From contig NZ_CP019449.1 of NCBI RefSeq assembly GCF_001984035.1, positions 1,612,001-1,676,000 of the forward strand: DNA of 64,000 nucleotides, read 5' to 3'. Each line of letters opens with the position of its first letter. The first letter of the stretch is position 1. The DNA is from Sphingopyxis sp. QXT-31 (lineage in GTDB: Bacteria; Pseudomonadota; Alphaproteobacteria; Sphingomonadales; Sphingomonadaceae). The translations under genes and the position numbers were made by a program. The notes under the pieces were generated by a model. That model saw nothing but the letters and a program-made list of their open reading frames with translations, ran no database searches and was not told the origin of the DNA. Below, piece after piece: positions 43,420-51,884 of the stretch.

Positions 43420-43450
43420 TTGACTCCGTACCATGGTACGGATGCCATAT
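43420..43450 (+). promoter_or_regulatory. mer-type operator/promoter between merR-like and glutaredoxin genes
   Basis: TTGACT (-35, 43420-43425), then CCGTACCATGGTACGG dyad inside a 19-nt spacer, then CCATAT as possible -10. This closely matches the classical mer promoter (TTGACTCCGTAC...GTACGG, 19-nt spacer). The predicted start point is about 43457, practically at the ATG of the target gene, so the transcript may be leaderless. Confidence 0.75.
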
Positions 43451-43457
43451 GGGGCGC

Positions 43458-44195
43458 ATGAAAAAGCAAGCAACCCTCCACCGCATGGTCATGCCCGGCC
43501 ACACCTGCCCCTATGGCCTCAAGGCCCGCCACCTGCTGAAGCGCAAAGGCTATGCGGTCGACGACCGTTGGCTCACGACGCGCGAGGAGACCGACGCGTT
43601 CAAGGCCGAGCATGGCGTCAAGACCACGCCGTAAACCTTCATCGACGGCGTGCGCATCGGCGGCTACGACGACCTCCGCCGCCATTTCGGCCTCGCGGTG
43701 CGCGATCCCGACGCGGTGAGCTACCGCCCGGTGATCGCGCTGTTCGCGATGACCGCGCTGATGGCGCTCGCGGCGAGCCATGCCGCGTTCGGCGACGCGC
43801 TCACGCTGCGCGCGGCCGAATGGTTCGTCTCGTTCAGCATGATCGTGCTCGCATTGCTCAAGCTGCAGGATATCGAGAGCTTCTCGACGATGTTCCTGAA
43901 CTACGACCTGTTCGCGAAACGCTGGGTCCCCTATGGCCGCATCTATCCCTTTGCCGAGGGGGTCGCGGGGGTGCTGATGACCGCGCATGCGCTGCCCTGG
44001 CTGTCGATCCCGGTATCGCTGTTCATCGGTTCGATCGGCGCGGCGTCGGTGTTCAAGGCGGTCTATATCGAGCGGCGCGAGCTCAAATGCGCGTGCGTCG
44101 GAGGCAGCAGCAAGGTGCCGCTGGGTTTCGTCTCGCTGACCGAGAATCTGGCGATGGTCGGCATGGCGCTGTGGATGCTGGCGATGCTGGTCTGA
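43458..44195 (+). pseudogene. Glutaredoxin-MauE/DoxX fusion interrupted by one in-frame TAA
   Basis: Residues 1-58 are a glutaredoxin-like domain (MVMPGHTCPYGLKARHLLKRKGY, C17-P-Y-G). It stops at TAA 43632-43634, yet the same frame continues at once with TFIDGVRIGGYDDLRRHFG, the normal second half of a glutaredoxin (usually TPQTFIDG, so CAA to TAA is the likely change), and then a four-helix MauE/DoxX-type membrane domain with LKCACVGGSSKVPLGFVSLTEN. Everything after the stop looks intact. A GTG at 43650 could start a separate membrane protein of 181 aa. Candidates: recent nonsense mutation, readthrough, or sequencing error. Controlled by the divergent MerR. Confidence 0.8.
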
Positions 44196-44224
44196 GGCCA
44201 TCCGCCCGGCCGGGTGCAACCCCA

Positions 44225-44241
44225 TTGTCACGATCCGGGCA
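44225..44241 (+). promoter_or_regulatory. Weak PHO-box-like sequence upstream of phoD
   Basis: TTGTCA (44225-44230) and CGGGCA (44236-44241) are spaced 11 nt, 66 nt before the phoD ATG. The first half-site is 5/6 and the second 4/6 to CTGTCA. Suggestive only because of the gene it precedes. Confidence 0.25.
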
Positions 44242-44306
44242 CATGGGATTTCGCGTGCCGCTGGGCTATGCCCGGCGCAACGAATCATCAGACGATGGGA
44301 ACTGCC

Positions 44307-45872
44307 ATGTATAATCGCCGCTCGTTTCTGGCCGGGGCGACGCTCGCCGGGCTGGCCGCCCCCGCCATCGTTCGCGCGCAGGGGCTGTTTCGCGACTTTC
44401 CGTTCAGCCTGGGCGTCGCGGCGGGCGATCCCGCGAGCGACGGTTTCGTCATCTGGACGCGCCTCGCGCCCGAGCCGATGGAGCGCCACGGCGGCATGCC
44501 GCTGGTCAACGTCCCGGTCGACTGGGAGGTCGCGAGCGACACCGGCTTTCGCGACGTCGTGGCGAAGGGCACCGAGCTGGCGCGCCCCGAACTGGCGCAC
44601 AGCGTCCATGTCGAGGTCGCGGGGCTGCTGCCCGACCGGCCCTATTTCTACCGCTTCACCGCGGGCGGCGAGCGCAGCCTGCGCGGTCGCGCGCGCACCC
44701 TGCCCGCCCCCGGCGCCAAGGTCGATGCGCTGAAATTCGGCGTCGCGGGCTGCCAGCATTATGAATCGGGCTTCTATGGCGCCTATCGCCACATGGCGCG
44801 CGAAGACCTGGCCTTCGTTTATCATTATGGCGATTTCATCTATGAATATCGGCAGGATTATCTGTTCGACAGCGGGCTGCCGATCCGCCCGGTGCGCCAA
44901 TATGCGCAGCGTGCGCTGATCGACGTCAACGACTTCCGCCTCGCCTATGCGCAGACCCTGCTCGACATCGACCAGCAGGCGGTGCGTTCGGTCCACGCGC
45001 ATCTGTCGAGCTTCGACGATCACGAGATTCGCAACAATTGGGTCGGCGAATATGACAATTGGAAAATGGGGCTCGACGGCAACGACCCCGACGCGCTGTC
45101 GCCCGCCGAGTTCATGCTGAAGAAGCAGGGCGCGATGCAGGCGTGGTACGAACACATGCCGGTGCGCAAGGCGCTGCTCCCGCGCGGCGGCATGGTCGCG
45201 GCGAACCGCGAGTTTCGATATGGCGACCTGATGGCGATGCAAGTGCTCGACACGCGCCAATATCGCAGCGACCAGCCGTGCGGCGACGGCTTCAAGCCGA
45301 TCTGCCCCGACGTGATGGCCAGGGACGCGCAGGTGCTGGGCAAGGCGCAGGAGGAATGGCTGGCGCGCAATCTGGCGAAGGGCGGCGCGCAGTGGAACGC
45401 GCTGGCGCAGCAGGTGACGATGATGTCGCTCGACCGCCGCCGCAAGCCCGACGAACCGCAGAAAATCGTGAATATCGACAGCTGGGCGGGCTATGCGGCG
45501 CCGCGCGAGCGCATATTGTCGCGGATGGCGGGGCTCAAGAATTGCGTCGTGCTCACCGGTGACGAGCATCAGAATTTCTGCGGCGACCTGATCCTGAAGG
45601 ACAAGGTCGTCGGCGCCGAATTCGTCGCGACCTCGATCAGCAGCAACGGCGACGGCAGCGACAAGCGCAACGGCACCGACGACTGGCTGAAGCTCAACCC
45701 CGAGCTCAAATTCGCCAACGACCAGCGCGGCTATGTCGTGTGCGAAGTCGGCCGCGAGGCGTGGCAGTCGCATTTCATGGTCGTCGACAAGGTGACCACG
45801 CCGACCAACACGCTGTCGAAGCGCGCGACCGGCGTCGTCGAGAATGGCGTCGCCGGGATCAAGATGGCCTGA
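44307..45872 (+). CDS. phoD: Alkaline phosphatase PhoD
   Basis: A 521-aa PhoD-family phosphatase/phosphodiesterase. Tat leader NRRSFLAGATLAGLAAPAIVRAQ (about 3-25), N-terminal Ig-like PhoD_N domain (about 28-135; FSLGVAAGDPASDGFVIWTRLAP), then the metallophosphatase domain with GVAGCQHYESGFY, YHYGDFIYEY, SSFDDHEIRNNW and LTGDEHQNF metal ligands. It releases phosphate from esters in the periplasm or outside, usually under PhoB control. GGGA precedes the ATG at 44307. The racemase gene starts 2 nt after its stop. Confidence 0.93.
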   Translation: MYNRRSFLAGATLAGLAAPAIVRAQGLFRDFPFSLGVAAGDPASDGFVIWTRLAPEPMERHGGMPLVNVPVDWEVASDTGFRDVVAKGTELARPELAHSVHVEVAGLLPDRPYFYRFTAGGERSLRGRARTLPAPGAKVDALKFGVAGCQHYESGFYGAYRHMAREDLAFVYHYGDFIYEYRQDYLFDSGLPIRPVRQYAQRALIDVNDFRLAYAQTLLDIDQQAVRSVHAHLSSFDDHEIRNNWVGEYDNWKMGLDGNDPDALSPAEFMLKKQGAMQAWYEHMPVRKALLPRGGMVAANREFRYGDLMAMQVLDTRQYRSDQPCGDGFKPICPDVMARDAQVLGKAQEEWLARNLAKGGAQWNALAQQVTMMSLDRRRKPDEPQKIVNIDSWAGYAAPRERILSRMAGLKNCVVLTGDEHQNFCGDLILKDKVVGAEFVATSISSNGDGSDKRNGTDDWLKLNPELKFANDQRGYVVCEVGREAWQSHFMVVDKVTTPTNTLSKRATGVVENGVAGIKMA

Positions 45873-45874
45873 CG

Positions 45875-46567
45875 ATGAAGATGATCGGGATGATCGGCGG
45901 CATGAGTTGGGAAAGCTCGGCCGAATATTACCGCCTCATCAACCGCGACGTGCGCGGGCGGCTCGGGCCGACCGCGTCGGCGCGCTGCCTGCTCTGGTCG
46001 TTCGACTTTTCGGAGATCGAGCGGCTGCAGAATGCGGGCGACTGGAACGCACTGACCGCGATGATGATCGACGCCGCGCGGCGGCTCGAGGCGGGCGGCG
46101 CCGAGCTGCTGATCATCTGCACCAACACGATGCATCTGATGGCCGACGCGGTGCAGGCCGCGGTGTCGGTACCGCTGCTGCACATCGCCGACGTCGCCGC
46201 CGACCGTCTGCACGCCGCGGGCATCGAAAAGGCCGGGCTGCTCGGCACCGCCTTCACGATGGAGAAGGATTTCTACCGCGACCGGCTGGCCGCGCGACAT
46301 GGGCTGTCGGTGGTCGTCCCGGGCGCCGAGGACCGCGCGGTCGCGCACCGGATCATCTATGACGAGCTGGTCGCGGGCGTCGTGACCGAGGCGTCGCGCG
46401 ACGCCTATCGCGCGATCATCGCGCGGCTGGTCGACGCTGGCGCAGAGGCGATCATCCTCGGCTGCACCGAGATCATGCTGCTGGTGCAGCCCGAGGACAG
46501 CCCGGTGCCGCTGTTCGACACGACGACGTTGCACGCGACGGCGGCGGTGGAGATGGTGATCGGCTGA
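45875..46567 (+). CDS. Aspartate/glutamate racemase family protein
   Basis: A 230-aa protein starting MKMIGMIGGMSWESSAEYYR, the signature of the YgeA/aspartate-racemase family. Catalytic cysteines are in IICTNTMH (about Cys 81) and ILGCTEI (about Cys 192). It is a cofactor-independent amino-acid racemase; several homologues are broad-specificity or use Asp/Glu/Lys. It starts 2 nt after phoD, so the two share a transcript although a functional link is not obvious. Confidence 0.88.
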   Translation: MKMIGMIGGMSWESSAEYYRLINRDVRGRLGPTASARCLLWSFDFSEIERLQNAGDWNALTAMMIDAARRLEAGGAELLIICTNTMHLMADAVQAAVSVPLLHIADVAADRLHAAGIEKAGLLGTAFTMEKDFYRDRLAARHGLSVVVPGAEDRAVAHRIIYDELVAGVVTEASRDAYRAIIARLVDAGAEAIILGCTEIMLLVQPEDSPVPLFDTTTLHATAAVEMVIG

Positions 46568-46613
46568 GGGTCAACTTGATCGGGAAACGTCGGCTGCGAC
46601 TTATTTCTGGCCC

Positions 46614-47348
46614 TCACTCCATCTGCCGGGTTGGGCGCATTCCATCGAACCGACACGTGTTTAGTTCCCAAAACTTCGCGTGCGGCAAATCTGGGAAAAT
46701 CGAGCCGAAGCGAGGAGCGAATTTAGTCGCTGCGGAACGCTCGGTTCGGATAAAACCGGCTATTGAATGTGCGATGAAATCTGCAATCTCCAGCCCCGGC
46801 TCTTCCGCCGTCTTGTCCAGCAATGCCCAACTAACCGGCATCGATATGCCATCCATCGAAAGCCGCTGAGTTGATAGTTGTGCCTCGTAGGATGGACGTA
46901 AACGTGCGTTGTCTTCGATGATGAGACATAGACCATGCGATGGGCGACCACCCATGACTGCCGCCATGAGTTGTCCAACCAAATTTAGCGCGATCCCAAA
47001 AACCGGTTTGTGAGGGAATTCGCCCATCTCGAAAATCGTTTGATCCGTGATTGCAACCCCGGCGCGGTAGAAGGTTTCCTGCTCAAAGAACCTTCGAACC
47101 GGATAATCCCGCTTTCTGCCCAGCCTCATATTTCGCATATGCATTTGACGATCGCGATGGCCTGTTACCTGCTCTCGAACATCTAGCCAAGCTTGCCGCA
47201 GCGCAGGAAGGTCACGACCGCGAACCATACAGCACCCCAGAACAAATGTCGGATTACCGGGATCTTTCAGTGTTTCATCACCAGATTCGTCGAAGAACGC
47301 TATGACTTCGTCATCACCATAAAATGATTTCCGAAACCCCACTTCCAT
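46614..47348 (-). CDS. DUF3800 domain protein
   Basis: A 244-aa protein with the DUF3800 opening EVIAFFDESGDETLKDPGNPTFVLGCCMV and the closing EIADFIAHSIAGFIRTE. The fold is RNase H-like with acidic residues (D-E-S-G-D; E-D-N), suggesting a nuclease, but activity is unproven. DUF3800 genes are typical of phage, plasmid and defence-rich DNA. This one is richer in A/T than its neighbours and sits alone between the racemase gene and mutL, pointing to transfer. ATG at 47348. Confidence 0.8.
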   Translation of the reverse strand: MEVGFRKSFYGDDEVIAFFDESGDETLKDPGNPTFVLGCCMVRGRDLPALRQAWLDVREQVTGHRDRQMHMRNMRLGRKRDYPVRRFFEQETFYRAGVAITDQTIFEMGEFPHKPVFGIALNLVGQLMAAVMGGRPSHGLCLIIEDNARLRPSYEAQLSTQRLSMDGISMPVSWALLDKTAEEPGLEIADFIAHSIAGFIRTERSAATKFAPRFGSIFPDLPHAKFWELNTCRFDGMRPTRQME

Positions 47349-47372
47349 ACAGCAGCCCCCGCCCTTCAAATC

Positions 47373-49190
47373 TCACTTCCGCCCGAACAGTTTCTCGACA
47401 TCATCCATCGCGAGCTTGACCCAAGTCGGGCGGCCGTGGTTGCACTGGCCCGAATGCGGGGTGACCTCCATCTGGCGGAGCAGCGCGTTCATCTCGGTGA
47501 CGCTGAGCGTGCGGCCCGCGCGGACCGAGCCGTGGCACGCCATCGTCGCGGCGACGAGTTCGAGCTTTTCATTGAGCCCGAGCGCGGCGTCGTAGCCCGC
47601 GAGGTCGTCGGCGATGTCGGTGACCAGCTTGGTGCAGTCGATCGCGCCGAGCATCGCCGGGGTCGCGCGGACCATCACCGCGGCGGGGCCGAAGCGTTCG
47701 AGTTCGACCCCGAGCGCGGCGAGCTGCGGCGCGGCGGCTTCGAGCCGGTCGCACGCGGGTTCGTCGAGCTCGACGACCTCGGGGAGCAGCAGGCCCTGCG
47801 ACGGGACCGCGCGGCCCGCCAAGCCGTGGCGCAATTGTTCGAGCACCAGCCGTTCGTGCGCGGCGTGCTGGTCGACGATGACGAGCCCGTCCTCGGCCTC
47901 GGCAACGATGTAGGTGCGCGCGATCTGGCCGCGCGCGATGCCGAGCGGGTGATGCTCGGCCACCGGCACCGGGGCGGCGGCGACCTCGGCGCGGCCCGCC
48001 AGCGGCGCGGGCGAAGCGAAGGGGACGAGCCGGTCGTAGACGCGCGCGACTTCGGGCGACGGCGGCGCGATGTCGGCGCCGAACAGATGCACCGCGGGCT
48101 CGCCGCGCGGCGCGGCGCCGAAGAGGAAGCCGGTCGCCGGCGCGGGCGCCACCGGCTCCTGCTGCCAGGCGGCGAGCGCCGCCTCGGCGGGGCGCTGGAC
48201 GCTGCGGAAGCCATGTTCGTCGAGCGCGCGGCGGAGCCCGCCGACGATCATGCCGCGGACGAGCTGCGGGTCGCGGAAGCGCACCTCGGTCTTCGCGGGG
48301 TGCACGTTCACGTCGACCTCGCTCGCGGGCACGTCGAGGAACAATGCGACGACGGGATGGCGGTCGCGCGCGAGCAAATCGGCATAGGCGCCGCGAAGCG
48401 CGCCGACGAGCAGCCGGTCCTTCACCGGGCGGCCGTTGACGAAGAGATATTGATGGTCGGAGACGCCGCGATTGTAGGTCGGCAGGCTGATCACACCGCC
48501 GAGATGCACCTCGCCCCGGTCGAGATCGACCCCGATGCTGTTCGCGGCGAGGTCGCGACTGGTCAGCGCCGCGACGCGCGCGAGCCGGTCCTGCCCGCCC
48601 TGGACGTCGAGCACGCGGCGCCCGTCATGCTCCATGGTGAAGCCGACGTCGGGGTTCACCATCGCGAGGCGTTTCACGACGTCGAGGCAGGCGGCATATT
48701 CGCTGCGCCCGCTGCGCAGGAATTTGCGGCGCGCGGGGATGCGCGCGAAGAGGTCCTCGACCAGCACGCGCGTGCCCTTGGCGAGCGCCGCGGGTCCCTC
48801 GGCGACGAGCGCGCCGTTGTCGACGACCCGCTTCCAGCCGTCGGCGCCGGGCATGCGGCTCTCGATCGTGAGCCGCGCGACGCTGGCGATCGAGGGCAGC
48901 GCCTCGCCGCGGAAACCGAGCGTGGTGACCTGCTCGATTGCGTCGTCGGGCAGCTTCGACGTGGCATGGCGTTCGAGCGCCAGCGCCATGTCGCCGGGGG
49001 TCATTCCCGACCCGTCGTCCTCGACCTCGATTCGCGCGATGCCGCCGTCGGCGATTCGTACCGAAATGCGCGTCGAACCCGCGTCTATGGCGTTTTCAAC
49101 CAGTTCCTTGAGCGCCGCAGCCGGTCTTTCGACCACTTCACCGGCTGCGATCCGATTTACGAGCGTTTCCGGCAGGCGGCGTATTGACAT
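47373..49190 (-). CDS. mutL: DNA mismatch repair protein MutL
   Basis: A 605-aa MutL: GHKL ATPase with GEVVERPAAALKELVENAIDAG (E32, N33), DDGSGM and LGFRGEALPSIASVA; transducer domain to about 330; variable linker; C-terminal dimerisation domain with the endonuclease motif DQHAAHERLVLE (about 440-451) and CNHGRPT near the end. The D-Q-H-A-x2-E-x4-E motif means the protein should have latent nicking activity, as in species without MutH. The adjacent DUF3800 gene ends upstream of its 3' side by 24 nt. Confidence 0.97.
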   Translation of the reverse strand: MSIRRLPETLVNRIAAGEVVERPAAALKELVENAIDAGSTRISVRIADGGIARIEVEDDGSGMTPGDMALALERHATSKLPDDAIEQVTTLGFRGEALPSIASVARLTIESRMPGADGWKRVVDNGALVAEGPAALAKGTRVLVEDLFARIPARRKFLRSGRSEYAACLDVVKRLAMVNPDVGFTMEHDGRRVLDVQGGQDRLARVAALTSRDLAANSIGVDLDRGEVHLGGVISLPTYNRGVSDHQYLFVNGRPVKDRLLVGALRGAYADLLARDRHPVVALFLDVPASEVDVNVHPAKTEVRFRDPQLVRGMIVGGLRRALDEHGFRSVQRPAEAALAAWQQEPVAPAPATGFLFGAAPRGEPAVHLFGADIAPPSPEVARVYDRLVPFASPAPLAGRAEVAAAPVPVAEHHPLGIARGQIARTYIVAEAEDGLVIVDQHAAHERLVLEQLRHGLAGRAVPSQGLLLPEVVELDEPACDRLEAAAPQLAALGVELERFGPAAVMVRATPAMLGAIDCTKLVTDIADDLAGYDAALGLNEKLELVAATMACHGSVRAGRTLSVTEMNALLRQMEVTPHSGQCNHGRPTWVKLAMDDVEKLFGRK

Positions 49191-49369
49191 AATCCCTTCC
49201 CTAGCGCAGTCGGACGCAATTCGCGACCCACCCGAACAGCCTGATCATTTTGTCCAGCCGCCCCCCATGGACAGGCCGGAATCTCCCCCTGATTGGTCCT
49301 GCCCCCGGACGGGAACGCGTCGGCAAACTCGGCGACGGGGCGCTCCGTTCGCAAGGCAGACAGGAATGA

Positions 49370-50422
<1,053 letters not shown>

Positions 50423-50441
50423 TATCGGATAGCAACGCTTT

Positions 50442-51353
50442 ATGGTCCGCCCGGCAGCTCGGCGTCCGGGGCAATCCCGAAAGGCCCAGACGAGCCTGTT
50501 CGTCGCCTATGTCATTGCGGTGACCGGGGCGGTGACGGGCCTGTTGCTGGCGATCCTGTCGGTTGCCGACCCCGTGGGTTTCGCGGCGCTGCGCGTCGCG
50601 AGCCATGAGGTCACCGCGCCCGTCGCGCGCGGCACCCGTTCGGTCATCGGCTCGATCTCGGGCATCGACGATGCGGTGTCGGCCTATGTGAGCGCGGGAT
50701 CGCAGAACAGCCGGTTGCGCGCCGAACTCGCCGACGCGCGCCGCCAGCTGGTCGCGACGAGCGCGCTGCAGGAAGAGAACCGCCAGCTCAAGACGCTGCT
50801 GAAGTTGCAGGAAGCCGACAAGACCGGGGTCGCCAACGGCTATCTGCTCACCTCGACATCGACCAGCAGCAAGCGCATCGCGCTGCTCAGCATCGGGCGC
50901 AATGTCGGGGTGGCGGCGGGACAGCCAGTGCGCGGCGCCGACGGGCTGATCGGTCGCGTGCTGTCGAGCGGCCCTTCGGTGTCGCAGGTGCTGCTGCTGA
51001 CCGACGTCGACAATATCGTACCGATCCGCCGCGCGCGCGACGGCCTGCCCGCGCTCGCCTATGGCCGCGGCAACGGCGACCTCGACATCCGCACGCTCAA
51101 CATCGCGAACAACCCGTTCAAGCCGGGCGACATCATGGTCACCTCGGGCACCGGCGGGCTCTATCCGCCCAATGTGCCGGTGGCGATCATCGTGCGCCGG
51201 ACGAGCGAGGGCGCGCTCGCACGCCCGCTCGCCGATCCGGCCAAGGTCGATGCGGTGTCGGTGCTGCGTCCCTATACGCCCGACAATATCGAGGCGCAGG
51301 CCGCGCACCCGGCCGCACCGGCTGCGGCGCCCGCGCCCAAGACCGCGCCATGA
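50442..51353 (+). CDS. mreC: Rod-shape-determining protein MreC
   Basis: A 303-aa bitopic protein: cytoplasmic basic N-terminus, membrane helix (about 18-40), coiled coil (about 85-125; SRLRAELADARRQLVATSALQEE) and the periplasmic beta-domain (about 125-270; GLIGRVLSSGPSVSQVLLLTD, VTSGTGGLYPPNVPVA). The tail is Ala/Pro-rich. MreC links MreB to PBP2 and RodA. It starts 19 nt after mreB and overlaps mreD by 4 nt. Confidence 0.95.
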   Translation: MVRPAARRPGQSRKAQTSLFVAYVIAVTGAVTGLLLAILSVADPVGFAALRVASHEVTAPVARGTRSVIGSISGIDDAVSAYVSAGSQNSRLRAELADARRQLVATSALQEENRQLKTLLKLQEADKTGVANGYLLTSTSTSSKRIALLSIGRNVGVAAGQPVRGADGLIGRVLSSGPSVSQVLLLTDVDNIVPIRRARDGLPALAYGRGNGDLDIRTLNIANNPFKPGDIMVTSGTGGLYPPNVPVAIIVRRTSEGALARPLADPAKVDAVSVLRPYTPDNIEAQAAHPAAPAAAPAPKTAP

Positions 51354-51874
51354 ACCGCGCCGCCGCGCCCTTGCAGCGCGAACCCGCGTCGCGGTGGCGC
51401 ATGCAGGCCGTACCCGTCGCGACGGTGATGTTCGCCTCGGCGCTGCCGCTGATGCTACCGATGGTCGCAAGCTCGCCGGTGTTGCCGCCGCTCGGGCTGC
51501 TGCTGTTCCTCTGCTGGCAATTGCTGCGGCTCGAGATGTGGCCGGTGTGGATCGGCCTGCCGCTCGGCCTGTGGGACGATCTGTTCAGCGGCGCGCCGAT
51601 CGGCACCGCGGTCGGCCTGTGGACGCTCGCGACGATCGCGATCCATTATTTCTCGCAGCGCGTCTATTGGCGCGGCTTCATCCACGACTGGGGCGTCGCG
51701 GCGCTGCTGGTCGCCGCGATCCAGGCGCTCGCCGCGCTGATCGCGCATCCCGACGCGCATATGGGCCGCGTGCTCGGCCTCGTCGCGCCGCAAATCGTCA
51801 TCTCGGCGCTGCTCGTCCCGCTCTTCCTTCGCCTGACCGGCAAGTTTGACAATTTCCGCCTGAAACGCCGATAG
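51350..51874 (+). CDS. mreD: Rod-shape-determining protein MreD
   Basis: A 174-aa polytopic membrane protein with about five helices and the MreD features PLGLWDDLFSGAPIGT and a C-terminal LFLRLTGKFDNFRLKRR. The 20-residue N-terminal extension before the first helix is basic. Its start overlaps the mreC stop (ATGA) and mrdA follows after 10 nt. Confidence 0.9.
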   Translation: MNRAAAPLQREPASRWRMQAVPVATVMFASALPLMLPMVASSPVLPPLGLLLFLCWQLLRLEMWPVWIGLPLGLWDDLFSGAPIGTAVGLWTLATIAIHYFSQRVYWRGFIHDWGVAALLVAAIQALAALIAHPDAHMGRVLGLVAPQIVISALLVPLFLRLTGKFDNFRLKRR

Positions 51875-51884
51875 TTCACGCCCA

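Noticed and set aside
43254..45773. 839-codon open frame on the minus strand across merR, the glutaredoxin pseudogene and phoD
   Set aside because: Runs antisense through well-supported genes and is Arg/His/Ala-rich without domains.
47436..49187. 583-codon open frame on the plus strand
   Set aside because: Exact antisense shadow of mutL.
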